Positions 32,138 through 43,089 of a stretch of DNA of 64,000 nt are shown here, one piece after another (the first letter of the stretch is position 1; every line of letters begins with the position of its first letter). The notes below the pieces were generated by a model that made no database searches, was not told the DNA's origin, and saw nothing but the letters and a program-made list of their open reading frames with translations. The position numbers were made by a program, and so were the translations under genes. The DNA comes from CAVRCA01 sp963719345 (lineage in GTDB: Bacteria > Pseudomonadota > Alphaproteobacteria > Acetobacterales > Acetobacteraceae): NCBI GenBank assembly GCA_963719345.1, contig CAVRCA010000001.1, positions 496,001 through 560,000 on the forward strand, in the 5' to 3' direction.

Positions 32138-32168
32138 ACGAGACGCTCTACCGCTGAGCTAACCGCCC
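32097..32168 (-). tRNA. tRNA-Val (TAC)
   Basis: Minus-strand cloverleaf: acceptor GGGCGGT with ACCGCCC, D-arm GCTCAGCGGTAGAGC, anticodon stem TCTCG/CGAGA with loop TTTACAC, T-loop TTCGATC. The anticodon is TAC. The CCA end is not encoded. It follows lon on the same strand. Confidence 0.95.
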
Positions 32169-32224
32169 CCGTCGCGCTGCTCTATCGCCTTACTTGCGCC
32201 TCCCACAAGGCACCCCCGACAAGG

Positions 32225-32254
32225 AAACGCCCGCACAGTTCCTGGCGGGCGTTT
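32225..32254 (-). terminator. Terminator of lon
   Basis: Perfect 10-bp stem AAACGCCCGC/GCGGGCGTTT with a 10-base loop, just after the lon stop and before tRNA-Val. Read on the minus strand the right arm ends in TTT followed by CCTT, weak but acceptable for an intrinsic terminator. Confidence 0.65.
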
Positions 32255-32276
32255 GCAGGACTGTCGGCTGGGACCG

Positions 32277-34722
<2,446 letters not shown>

Positions 34723-34818
34723 AGTGGTGACCTCCTTCAGGACAGTCGACGCGCATTCCGCCCATCAGCGGCACGGATCACGCCTCTGCTGGGCATCATG
34801 CCCAGTCGTTAAGCTGCG

Positions 34819-34847
34819 ATATCGGGGCGGGCGTGTTTGGCCGCAAG
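34819..34847 (-). promoter_or_regulatory. Possible RpoH-type promoter of lon
   Basis: On the minus strand CTTG is followed after 18 bases by CCGATAT. The alphaproteobacterial heat-shock sigma factor consensus is CTTG, 17-18 bases, CYTATNT; one position differs. It lies about 95 bases upstream of the lon start. Inference from the motif only. Confidence 0.4.
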
Positions 34848-34897
34848 ATCTTGACAGTGTGGGGCGGGCAGGCCGCCCACCGCACCTTAAAACTGCG

Positions 34898-36153
34898 TCA
34901 GGCGCTCGTCTCAGCCCGTTCCTTACCATACAAATAGAGTGGGTTGGCGCGTGATTCGGCGACTTCCCGATTGATCACGACCTCCTCGACCCCGTCCAGC
35001 CCGGGAAGCTCGAACATGGTCGACAGCAGGATCGCCTCCATAATCGAGCGCAGGCCCCGTGCGCCGGTCTTGCGGGCGATCGCCCGGGTCGCCACGGAGC
35101 GGAGCGCGTCCTCGGTGAAATTGAGCTTCACCCCCTCCATCTCGAACAGCCGCGCATACTGCTTGGAGAGCGCGTTCTTCGGCTTGGTCAGGATTTCGAC
35201 CAGCGCATTCTCGTCGAGGTCTTCCAGGGTGGCGACCACCGGCAGGCGGCCGATGAACTCCGGGATCAGGCCGAATTTCAGGAGATCCTCGGGCTCGACC
35301 TCGCGCAGGATGGCCCCCATCCGACGCTCGTCGGGCGCCCTGACTTCCGAGCCATAGCCGATCCCCGACCCCTTGCCCCGCGCCCCGATGATCCGTTCGA
35401 GCCCGGCGAATGCGCCACCGCAGATGAACAGGATGTTCGTGGTATCGACCTGCAGGAACTCCTGCTGCGGATGCTTGCGGCCGCCCTGCGGCGGGACGGA
35501 GGCGACGGTGCCCTCCATGATCTTGAGCAGCGCCTGCTGCACCCCTTCGCCGCTCACGTCGCGGGTGATCGAGGGGTTGTCCGACTTGCGGCTGATCTTG
35601 TCGACCTCGTCGATGTAGACGATGCCCCGTTGCGCCCGCTCCACATTGTAGTCGGCCGATTGCAGCAACTTGAGGATGATGTTTTCCACGTCCTCACCGA
35701 CGTAGCCGGCCTCGGTGAGGGTCGTCGCATCCGCCATGGTGAACGGCACGTCGAGGATGCGCGCCAGCGTCTGCGCGAGCAGGGTCTTGCCCGACCCGGT
35801 GGGGCCGACCAGCAGGATGTTGGATTTGGCGATCTCGACGTCGTTGTTCTTCTGCCCGTGCGCCAGCCGCTTGTAGTGATTGTGGACCGCGACGCTCAGC
35901 ACACGCTTGGCGTGGTCCTGCCCGATGACGTAGTCGTCCAGCACCTTGCAGATCTCGCGCGGAAGTCGGGACGCCGTCCCGCGACTTCACGAGATGGGTC
36001 TTGTGCTCCTCCCGGATAATGTCCATGCACAGCTCGACGCACTCGTCGCAGATGAACACCGTCGGGCCGGCAATCAGCTTGCGGACCTCGTGCTGGGACT
36101 TGCCGCAGAACGAACAGTACCAAGGTATTCTTCGAATCGCCGGACTTGCTCAT
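34898..36153 (-). CDS. clpX: ClpX, ATPase subunit of ClpXP, two frame breaks
   Basis: AAA+ unfoldase that feeds substrates to ClpP, about 418 residues. The N-terminal zinc domain is readable across two frames (MSKSGDSKNT, then CSFCGK and FICDECVELCMDIIREEH), then DDYVIGQDHAKRVLSVAVHN, Walker A LLVGPTGSGKTLLAQTLA, Walker B GIVYIDEVDKISRKSDNPS, and GLIPEFIGRLPVVATLEDLD. Breaks near 36120 (an extra G) and 35970. The ClpP-contacting loop reads SGIGYG where IGF is usual. It lies downstream of clpP. Confidence 0.94.
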
Positions 36154-36294
36154 GCGCACTCCTTCCCCGGACCCCGGGGGTACCCTAACGCTCAACACTA
36201 GACCCTGCCGACCAAGCCGGACAAGGACCGCAGCGACACCGCCCGAGGCGGAACCATCCGCCCCGGAGTTCGTCAGCCTGGGCGCGCTCCCGAT

Positions 36295-36942
36295 CTAGGA
36301 GCGGGTGGCCGTCTCGTCGGATGCCGGCGGCCGGTTTTCAACCACCTCGTCCACCAATCCGAAGTCTCGCGCCTCTTCGGCGGACATGTAGGTATCGCGC
36401 TCGAGTTTCTGCTCGATGGCAGCCAGCGGCTGGCCGGTGTGGCGCTCATAGATTTCGTTCAGCCGCTTGCGCAAGGTCAGGATCTCGCGCGCCTGGATCT
36501 CGATATCGGCGGCCTGGCCCTGCGCCCCGCCGGAGGGCTGGTGGACCATGACCCGGGCGTTCGGCAGGGCGTAGCGCTTGCCCTTGGCCCCCGAGCAGAG
36601 CAGAAGGCTGCCCATCGAGGCGGCCTGGCCGATGCAGACCGTGCTGACCGGGCTCCGAATATACTGCATCGTGTCGTAGATCGCGAGCCCGGCCGAGACC
36701 ACCCCGCCCGGGCTGTTGATGTAGAAGGCGATGTCCTTGTTCGGGTTCTCGGATTCGAGGAACAGCAGCTGGGCACAGAGCAGCGCGCTCACCTGGTCGT
36801 AGACCGGCCCGGTCAGGAACACGATCCGCTCCTTGAGCAGGCGGGAGAAGATGTCATAGGCCCGCTCGCCTCGCGCGGTCTGCTCGACCACCATCGGCAC
36901 CAGCGCATTGCCGTAGATCTCGACCGGATGACGATCGGCCAT
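36295..36942 (-). CDS. clpP: ATP-dependent Clp protease proteolytic subunit
   Basis: Tetradecameric serine protease, 215 residues from MADRHPVEIYG; an in-frame ATG at 36951 would add three residues. The catalytic triad is complete: Ser in IGQAASMGSLLLCSG, His in ARVMVHQPSGGAQGQ, Asp in ARDFGLVDEV. NSPGGVVSAGLAIYDTMQYI is also typical. It is followed by clpX and preceded by tig. A heat-shock-type promoter is seen upstream. Confidence 0.96.
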   Translation of the reverse strand: MADRHPVEIYGNALVPMVVEQTARGERAYDIFSRLLKERIVFLTGPVYDQVSALLCAQLLFLESENPNKDIAFYINSPGGVVSAGLAIYDTMQYIRSPVSTVCIGQAASMGSLLLCSGAKGKRYALPNARVMVHQPSGGAQGQAADIEIQAREILTLRKRLNEIYERHTGQPLAAIEQKLERDTYMSAEEARDFGLVDEVVENRPPASDETATRS

Positions 36943-36994
36943 GATGTCCACCTTCCACCTCAGCAGTCCCGCAAACCCGGGAGACAGGCACGTA

Positions 36995-37022
36995 AGATAG
37001 GGCGCGACCGCGCCGCTTCCAG
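36995..37022 (-). promoter_or_regulatory. Possible RpoH-type promoter of clpP
   Basis: On the minus strand CTGG, 17 bases, then CCTATCT. Against CTTG-N17/18-CYTATNT only one base of the -35 differs. It lies about 50 bases upstream of the clpP ATG, inside the gap after tig. Inference from the motif only. Confidence 0.45.
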
Positions 37023-37051
37023 CCAGCCGCCTGGACCGTCACTCACTCCGG

Positions 37052-38488
37052 TCACTCACCGGGTGGGTCGCCGGCCGCCTCGCCGGCGTCCGGTGCGGCT
37101 GCTTCCTCGGGCGGGCTGCCGTTCTCGGCGACCCCCGTCTCGCTCGGCGCGGCGGGCGCGTCCGGGTCGCGCAGCAACTCCTCGGGCGTCACCGACTGCT
37201 CGGAGGTGTGGGCGAGGTCGATCACGTAGTCGACCACCTTTTCCTCAAAGATCGGTCCGCGCAGGTTCTCGGCCATCTCCGGGTTCTTGCGGAAAAACTC
37301 CATCACCTGCGTCTCCTGGCCGGGGTAGCGCATCGCCTCGGCGCGCATCGCCCGGGTCATCTCGTCGGGTCCCACCGTGATGCCGTTTGATCGGCCGATC
37401 TCGGCGAGCAGCAAGCCCAGCCGCACCCTGCGGTCGGCAATCCCGCGATATTCGGTCCGAAGCGTGTCCTCATCCTTAACTTTGTCGTCCTCGTCTGCCC
37501 GCCCGGCCTTGCGGTCGGCTTCCAGGCGCTGCCAGATCTGGTCGAACTCCGCCTGCACCATGCTCTCGGGCGGGGCAAAGGTGGCGCGCTCGGACAGGGC
37601 GTCCAGCAACTGGCGTTTGAGGCGCATCCGGGCGAGCTGATCGTATTCGCGCTGCATCCGGTCCGTGATCGCCTGGCGCAACTCGGCCAGATTGTCGAAG
37701 CCGATCTTTTCGGCGAACGCGTCATCCAGCGCGGTCTCGACCGGCTGCCGCAACCGCTTGGCGGTCACCTCGAAGGTCGCTCGCTTGCCGGCCAGGTCCT
37801 TGACCCCGTACTCTTCGGGGAACGTCACCTCGATGCTGCGGCTCTCGCCCGGTGCCATGCTTTCCAGCTGATCGGCGAATCCGGGGATGAAACCGCTGCC
37901 GCCGATCTCTACGTCCATGTCCTTGGCGGTGCCGCCCGGAAACGCGGTGCCATCGACCGAGCCGACGAAATCGACGGTCAGGGTCTCACCGGGGACCGAA
38001 CCACGCCCCTCCTCGACATCCACCATCTCGCGATTGCGGACCGCCAGCTCGTGCAACGCCTTGTCGACCGCTTCAGGCGCGACCTCGGCCTTGAGCCGCG
38101 TGAGCTCGATGGTGGAGAAATCCGGGATGGCGATCTCGGGGAGGATCTCCAGTTCGACATCGAAGCTGAGGTCGTGCGGGTCGCTCGCGGCGAGTTCGGG
38201 ACTGGTGACGTTGACCTTGGGCTGCATCGCCGGCCGGAGGCCGCGCTCGGAGATGACCTGCTGGGTCGCCTCATTGACCGATGCTTCCAGCACTTCGGCG
38301 ATCACCGCCGAGCCGTACCGCTGGCGCACCACGGGCAGCGGCACCTTGCCCGGGCGGAACCCTGGCAGGCGCAGCGTCTTGCCCACTTCGGTCAGCCGAG
38401 CCATTCGCCGACTTTCGATGTCGGCCGCCGGCACCACGACCGTGTAGGCGCGCCGGAGCCCGTCGGAAAGCGTTTCAGTGACCTGCAT
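37052..38488 (-). CDS. tig: Trigger factor
   Basis: Ribosome-bound chaperone with peptidyl-prolyl isomerase activity, 478 residues. The ribosome-docking signature GFRPGKVP is present near residue 45, then the substrate-binding arms and the FKBP-like domain (DFVGSVDGTAFPGGTAKDMD, GFADQLESMAPGESRSIEV). The C-terminus is a low-complexity acidic Pro/Ala/Glu tail. Intact. It starts 40 bases after tRNA-Leu and heads the tig-clpP-clpX-lon cluster. Confidence 0.96.
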   Translation of the reverse strand: MQVTETLSDGLRRAYTVVVPAADIESRRMARLTEVGKTLRLPGFRPGKVPLPVVRQRYGSAVIAEVLEASVNEATQQVISERGLRPAMQPKVNVTSPELAASDPHDLSFDVELEILPEIAIPDFSTIELTRLKAEVAPEAVDKALHELAVRNREMVDVEEGRGSVPGETLTVDFVGSVDGTAFPGGTAKDMDVEIGGSGFIPGFADQLESMAPGESRSIEVTFPEEYGVKDLAGKRATFEVTAKRLRQPVETALDDAFAEKIGFDNLAELRQAITDRMQREYDQLARMRLKRQLLDALSERATFAPPESMVQAEFDQIWQRLEADRKAGRADEDDKVKDEDTLRTEYRGIADRRVRLGLLLAEIGRSNGITVGPDEMTRAMRAEAMRYPGQETQVMEFFRKNPEMAENLRGPIFEEKVVDYVIDLAHTSEQSVTPEELLRDPDAPAAPSETGVAENGSPPEEAAAPDAGEAAGDPPGE

Positions 38489-38528
38489 GGAGCCGGGTAT
38501 CCTCAGATTGAAAGTGCGCGGCTGCCCG

Positions 38529-38613
<85 letters not shown>

Positions 38614-38772
38614 TTCCCGCCCCCGCCCGATCGCTGCGGGGCGAGCGACCTCGCGGCCGTGCGGCGGCGGCTTTAGCGCAGCCGTCGGCCCATCACAAGC
38701 GGGCCCGCGCTGAACACCTCGGCTCTGTCCATAAAATAGTCCTGCAAATCAAACATTTGACATAGTGCTAGA

Positions 38773-38788
38773 ATTCTGACATTCTGAC
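38773..38788. promoter_or_regulatory. Tandem ATTCTGAC repeat upstream of the IclR gene
   Basis: Two exact adjacent copies of ATTCTGAC in an AT-rich stretch about 125 bases before the IclR start. A TTGACA lies at 38757-38762. The position suits an operator or promoter element, possibly for autoregulation, but the link is inferred. Confidence 0.35.
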
Positions 38789-38911
38789 CGCATTTGAAGC
38801 AGCGTGAGGCACGTTGGATGTCGAGATTGGTCCGCGCAAGAGGCTGCGCTCCGCGCCGAACCCGAGAGTGTTTTGACCGGAGATTTGCGCCCACACATGC
38901 CGGGGGCAGCG

Positions 38912-39916
38912 ATGTCACAGGCTGAGACCCATCCGGAGCCGGATGCCGCTCGCTACAGCATTGCAGCGGTTGATCGCGCGCTCGACCTCATTCAGGCACT
39001 GGCGCGCATCGGACCCGCCTCTCTGGCCGAGCTTGCTAAGCGAGCGGGCTGCACGCGCACCGCCGGCTTCCGGCTGCTGCGCACCATGGAGGCGCGCGGC
39101 TTCGCGATCCAGGACCAAGCCCGTGGTTGCTGGCGCCTTGGCGCTCGGTGGGGAGAACTCGGGCGTGCGGCGGCGCACCAGGGGGCGCTCGGCACGATAG
39201 CGCTGCCGATCATGACCGAGCTAGGGAACTCGCAAGGCGAAACCGTCTATCTCGCGGTGCGTGACGGCGTGGAGAGCGACACCGTCGTCGTCTACCGGCC
39301 GGATAGTGCCCTGCGCCTCTACAGCGACGTCGGCCGCCGCCAGCCGCTGCACGCCGGATGCGGGCGGCTGCTGCTCGCGTTCGCCCCGGATGTCGTGCAG
39401 CGCCAGGTGCTGAGCCAGCGACTGCCGCGCTACACGCCGAACACGCGCACCGACGCCGAATGGATCAGGGCGGACCTCAAGCGCATCCATGCACGCGGCT
39501 GGCTGTTGACGACCGAGGAGGTCGAGGCGGGCGCGGTCTCGATCGCGGCCCCCGTCCGCGACGGCACGGGTCAGGTGGTCGCGATTCTCTCGATCATGGG
39601 ACCCGGACTGCGCATCCGTCCCCCGAAAGCCCGCGAACTGGTCGCGCCGGTGGTGCGCGCCGCCGGGCGGCTCTCGGTTCTGCTCGGCGCGGAGCCGGTG
39701 CCGGACGTGGCGAGCGCGCTTCCACCGACACCGTTCGGCATCATGCGGTCTCGTTCGGCACGCCCCGCTCGCGCCGCTGGCCCGCCGCTTTCGCCGGACT
39801 ACCGCAGCGCGGAGTTCCGCCCCGCGGATCTGCGAAGCCTGGACACGCGGGCTCCCCGCCTGCCTGAGTTCCGAGCGTCCGGACAGGCGGCCAATCCCAC
39901 GGAACTGTCGAAGTGA
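38912..39916 (+). CDS. IclR family transcriptional regulator
   Basis: About 334-residue DNA-binding regulator. The N-terminal winged helix-turn-helix reads AAVDRALDLIQALARIGPAS, LAELAKRAGCTRTAGFRLLR, TMEARGFAIQD. The effector domain follows (HAGCGRLLLAFAPDVVQRQV, GWLLTTEEVEAGAVSIAAPV), ending near LSVLLGAEP. ATG at 38912 has GGGG upstream; longer frames exist. A tail of about 65 Arg/Pro/Ala-rich residues after the domain is unusual and overlaps the end of the convergent S49 peptidase gene by 176 bases. Target genes cannot be assigned. Confidence 0.87.
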   Translation: MSQAETHPEPDAARYSIAAVDRALDLIQALARIGPASLAELAKRAGCTRTAGFRLLRTMEARGFAIQDQARGCWRLGARWGELGRAAAHQGALGTIALPIMTELGNSQGETVYLAVRDGVESDTVVVYRPDSALRLYSDVGRRQPLHAGCGRLLLAFAPDVVQRQVLSQRLPRYTPNTRTDAEWIRADLKRIHARGWLLTTEEVEAGAVSIAAPVRDGTGQVVAILSIMGPGLRIRPPKARELVAPVVRAAGRLSVLLGAEPVPDVASALPPTPFGIMRSRSARPARAAGPPLSPDYRSAEFRPADLRSLDTRAPRLPEFRASGQAANPTELSK

Positions 39917-40718
39917 GGCTGAGCCGGCCGCGCCGTTCCGCCATTGCCTCGAGGCCGGCGTCGATGGCCGCGAGGGCGATCAGCCTCGGCAACCGGCGCA
40001 GCAGACCGCCGCGCCGAGGCCGGTAGACCCGCGCTCGCGCCCGCTCCCCGCCGAGGCGACGTACCAGGCTGTCGAGGTCGCCCAACCCGTCAATAAGGCC
40101 GAGTTCACGCGCCCGGTCGCCCAGGAACCAGCTGCCGTCGAACAGCGTCGTGTCGTCGCCGCGCAGCCGCTCGCCCCGACGCGTGCGGACCCAATCCTTG
40201 AAGCGTTCGTGAAGGTCGGCCATGACCCCCTGCACAAAGGCCACGTCCTCGGCACGTTCCGGGCTGAATGGATCGAGCCGTGCCTTGTGGTCTCCCGCCG
40301 TATAGAGCCGCCGTTCGACGCCGAGCCGGCCGATCAGGTCGGCAAAGCCGAAGCTGCCGCCGATCACGCCGATCGAGCCCACGACGCTCATGGAATTTGC
40401 AAGGATTTCGTCGGCGGCGCAGGCGAGCCAGTAGCCCCCGGACGCGCCAACCTCCTGGATCACTGCCGTTACCCGGACGCCGGCCTGCTCGGCGCGTCGG
40501 CGGATCGCGGCGGCGATCAGGTCCGACTGCACCGGCGAGCCTCCTGGGCTGTCGATGTCGAGGATGACATGGCCGCCCTGCCCCGCCGACCGGAACGCCC
40601 GCTCGATCAGCGGCGTGAACGCGCGCGCATTCAACGCGCCATTCCGGTTGGAAAGCGTCCCGTGCAATTCGATCACGTCGACGCGCGGTCGGCGCCAGAA
40701 CGCAAGGCCGCGCCGCAC
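39741..40718 (-). CDS. S49 family peptidase (SppA/SohB-like)
   Basis: 325-residue serine protease of the signal-peptide-peptidase A family. The catalytic serine is in EVGASGGYWLACAADEI and the lysine in TAGDHKARLDPFSPE; DIDSPGGSPVQSDLIAAAI is also typical. There is no N-terminal membrane helix, so it may be a small cytoplasmic or peripheral form. The start is GTG at 40718, 5 bases after the amine oxidase stop. Beyond about residue 260 (AMAERRGRLSLTS) the sequence is no longer family-like and overlaps the IclR gene; the true end may lie earlier. Confidence 0.83.
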   Translation of the reverse strand: MRRGLAFWRRPRVDVIELHGTLSNRNGALNARAFTPLIERAFRSAGQGGHVILDIDSPGGSPVQSDLIAAAIRRRAEQAGVRVTAVIQEVGASGGYWLACAADEILANSMSVVGSIGVIGGSFGFADLIGRLGVERRLYTAGDHKARLDPFSPERAEDVAFVQGVMADLHERFKDWVRTRRGERLRGDDTTLFDGSWFLGDRARELGLIDGLGDLDSLVRRLGGERARARVYRPRRGGLLRRLPRLIALAAIDAGLEAMAERRGRLSLTSTVPWDWPPVRTLGTQAGGEPACPGFADPRGGTPRCGSPAKAAGQRRERGVPNETA

Positions 40719-40723
40719 GCCGT

Positions 40724-42016
40724 TCAGCCTCGCACGACGGGCAGGGCCGCGGCAGCCGCGGCCTCGCCGCTGAGCCAGGCCCCCGCCACGGTACCGGCCA
40801 ATGTCTCATGCGTTGCCTCGCCGGCAAGCACCAGCCGTCCGCCGGCCAGCGGCTCGCCTAAGCGCCGCCGCGCCTCCGCGTGCCCCGGCCGGGCGTAGGC
40901 GTAAGCGCCCCGGAACAGCTTGTCGGTGCCCCACTCCGACATCAGGGCGGCACCGGGCAGGAGTGCGCGGTCCACCTCGGCCCCGAGCAGTGCGCGCAAC
41001 TCGGCACGCGCGAAATCGGCGGCGGCGTGTGGGCCGGCGCGGGTCAGCTCCCAGGCGGTGGAGGCGCCGATCCACGCGGCCACGTAGTCGTAGGACCACG
41101 GCCAGGCAGTGAACACGATCGCCGGCTCGCCGCTTCGGACGAAGCGCTTCGACAGCGAGGTGAACTCCGGCAGACCGAGCCGAGCCGAGCCCGCCGCGCG
41201 CAGCACGACCCGCAGCGCAAGCCCCATCGGCAACCCGTGCAGGCTTTCCTCCACGCTGGCCGGCAGCCCCGGATCGAACCTGATGCCGCCGGCGGCGAGT
41301 ACCCCGGTCGAGACCGTCACGATGCAGGCGGCCGCTTCCACGGTGCCCGCGGGAGTGTCCACTGCCACCCTCCCACCGGCACGCTGCCAGCGCACCCGCT
41401 CCACCGGGGTTTCGAGATGCAGCCCGTCCGGCGGCGCCAAGCGGCGGCGCACGAAATCTCCGAGGCCGCCACCCAGCAGGATGTTGCCGCCGTCAAGCAG
41501 GTTGCTTTTCCAGTCGCGGAGGCTGAACGCCGCCGCTTCCGCGACGCAGATGATCGGCCCCTCCCATGTTTCGACGGTTATCGCCCAGGGGTCGTCCGGC
41601 AACCGCCTCGCCACTTCGGCCAGGCTGACATCGGGCTCGCCGGGGCCGGTCAGCGCGTCGGCCGCCGCCTCGAACCGGCCCCAGGCCTGATCATGATCCG
41701 CCCGTTCGTCCGGCGATGCCGGCCTGCCGTCCACAAACAAGCGTCGGTGCCGAACCGCGTCGGCGTCCAGCATCGTCTCCCCGGCCGCGCGCGCGATCGG
41801 CACCAGGGGGTTGCGGTCGGCCGAGTGCAGCCAGATCGCGCCCATGTCGAAATGCGCACCGCCGAGCGACGGCGGCCGCACCGTCCACGCCCGGCCGCCA
41901 ACCCGGCTTCCTGCCTCGAGGACGAGCACGCTGGCGCCCGCCTTCCGCAAGGCCGCCGCCGCGGAGAGACCCGCGACGCCGGCCCCGACCACCGCGACAT
42001 CGACACAGGACTGCAT
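40724..42016 (-). CDS. FAD-dependent amine oxidase family protein
   Basis: 430-residue flavoenzyme of the monoamine oxidase/polyamine oxidase superfamily. It starts with the dinucleotide-binding motif VAVVGAGVAGLSAAAALRKA and LVLEAGSRVGGRAWTV. The C-terminus has the second FAD motif GGRLVLAGEATHETLAGTV followed by AGAWLSGEAAAAA. The substrate is unknown. It has GGGAGAGCTT before its ATG and is followed 5 bases later by the S49 peptidase gene, so the two are probably one operon. Confidence 0.87.
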   Translation of the reverse strand: MQSCVDVAVVGAGVAGLSAAAALRKAGASVLVLEAGSRVGGRAWTVRPPSLGGAHFDMGAIWLHSADRNPLVPIARAAGETMLDADAVRHRRLFVDGRPASPDERADHDQAWGRFEAAADALTGPGEPDVSLAEVARRLPDDPWAITVETWEGPIICVAEAAAFSLRDWKSNLLDGGNILLGGGLGDFVRRRLAPPDGLHLETPVERVRWQRAGGRVAVDTPAGTVEAAACIVTVSTGVLAAGGIRFDPGLPASVEESLHGLPMGLALRVVLRAAGSARLGLPEFTSLSKRFVRSGEPAIVFTAWPWSYDYVAAWIGASTAWELTRAGPHAAADFARAELRALLGAEVDRALLPGAALMSEWGTDKLFRGAYAYARPGHAEARRRLGEPLAGGRLVLAGEATHETLAGTVAGAWLSGEAAAAAALPVVRG

Positions 42017-42110
42017 AAGCTCTCCCGACCAGCACTCCCGAGAAATCGGCTCGACCGGCCGCTTTCACAAGCGTTGTGGTGGAGTCCTCGGAACCCGAAG
42101 GGGTCAGTCC

Positions 42111-42320
42111 TCAGGAATCGGACGGGGTGTGGTCGGAGCCGGCGTCCTCGTCGAGGTCCTGCACGACCTCCTCGACTGCCGACCGGTCGATCTGCACGGC
42201 TTGCTCGGCCAGCTTGTCCCCTTTGGCCTGATCGCCCTTGGCGTATTCGTCCAACGCCTTCTCCGCGAGGTCGCGCGCCTTTTCGTGCGAATTCTGGTCC
42301 AGCTTCGGGTCGTCGGGCAT
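42111..42320 (-). CDS. Small acidic hypothetical protein
   Basis: 69 residues, strongly acidic, mostly helical, no membrane segment: MPDDPKLDQNSHEKARDLAE, then AKGDQAKGDKLAEQAVQIDR, then AVEEVVQDLDEDAGSDH. ATG at 42320 has GGAGG five bases upstream. I do not recognise a named family, though similar short acidic proteins are frequent in Alphaproteobacteria. It is upstream of the amine oxidase on the same strand, about 95 bases away. Confidence 0.65.
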   Translation of the reverse strand: MPDDPKLDQNSHEKARDLAEKALDEYAKGDQAKGDKLAEQAVQIDRSAVEEVVQDLDEDAGSDHTPSDS

Positions 42321-43089
42321 CCCCACCTCCATGATCGGCCGCAGAATGCAACCACCGACGCGACCCGAGGTTCCGCCCTCCGACGGCCGCCTCCCGTCAC
42401 GGAAAGCTTACGTTGGCGATCCGAGCCGGCCGGGTGCTATGCTGGTTGCCCACGCAAGCGTCCGGTCACCTTTTCCCGATCAGGCAGTTGCCCGCCAGGC
42501 TGTCCAAGCCTTGCCGCGTCACGGCGGCGCTACGGACTGGACCACCGGTGCGAAGATCGCGTTTCGATCGGGCCGATGGAAGACGATGCCCGATGCCGGG
42601 ATCAAGGTCGCCGCCACCAAATCTCACGGGCCGAGAACATGCGCCCGTGCATGGTCGATGCGCCGAGTATCCCGGCCGGCCAGTCTGTCCAGCCCACGGC
42701 CCACCGGACCAGCACTCACAGACGGGCTCCACGAGTTCGCGACGTTCTGGAACGTGCGGCTTGCGTGAGCCGAGGTCGTCGAGCACAGGTCTCAGGGAGC
42801 GAGGTCTGCTCCTGCAAGTCTGGGGACCGGCAACAACGTCATGCTCAACGTCGGCGGCGAGTGGCCGACATCGGCGAACGCTGTGATGCATGTCACAGCG
42901 GAGCACGTCATCTGTGGCCAAGAAGGAAAGTCGGTGCTCGTACGGGCACCGGCCGACCGTTTGTCTCCGTGCATCGGTAGGGTTATGGTCCATCCAACAA
43001 CGATCCGCCGCACGGAGCCGCTTTGCGCCTGGCCAGCACAGGCATTTGGCGTGTTCCTGACAGAACCGACATCCGAGCAGCAGGGGGTC
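42321..43089. other. 770 bases without a supported gene
   Basis: Open frames exist on both strands but none has a good start site, a recognisable domain or coding-like composition. The region separates the small acidic protein (minus) from the cyclase (plus), so it should hold the promoters of both. The cyclase frame stays open back to 42841, giving a possible 83-residue extension with no recognisable content. No repeats or tRNA were seen. Confidence 0.5.

Noticed and set aside
36247..36262. Small hairpin GGCGGA-ACCA-TCCGCC as a clpP terminator
   Set aside because: Stem is short, and no T-run follows on the minus strand; clpP and clpX may simply be co-transcribed.
38757..38785. Full sigma-70 promoter for the IclR gene
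   Set aside because: TTGACA is perfect, but no good -10 lies 16-18 bases downstream, so only the repeat is reported.
42841..43089. 83-residue N-terminal extension of the cyclase
   Set aside because: No recognisable content and no ribosome-binding site; ATG 43090 has one and sits just before the cyclase domain.
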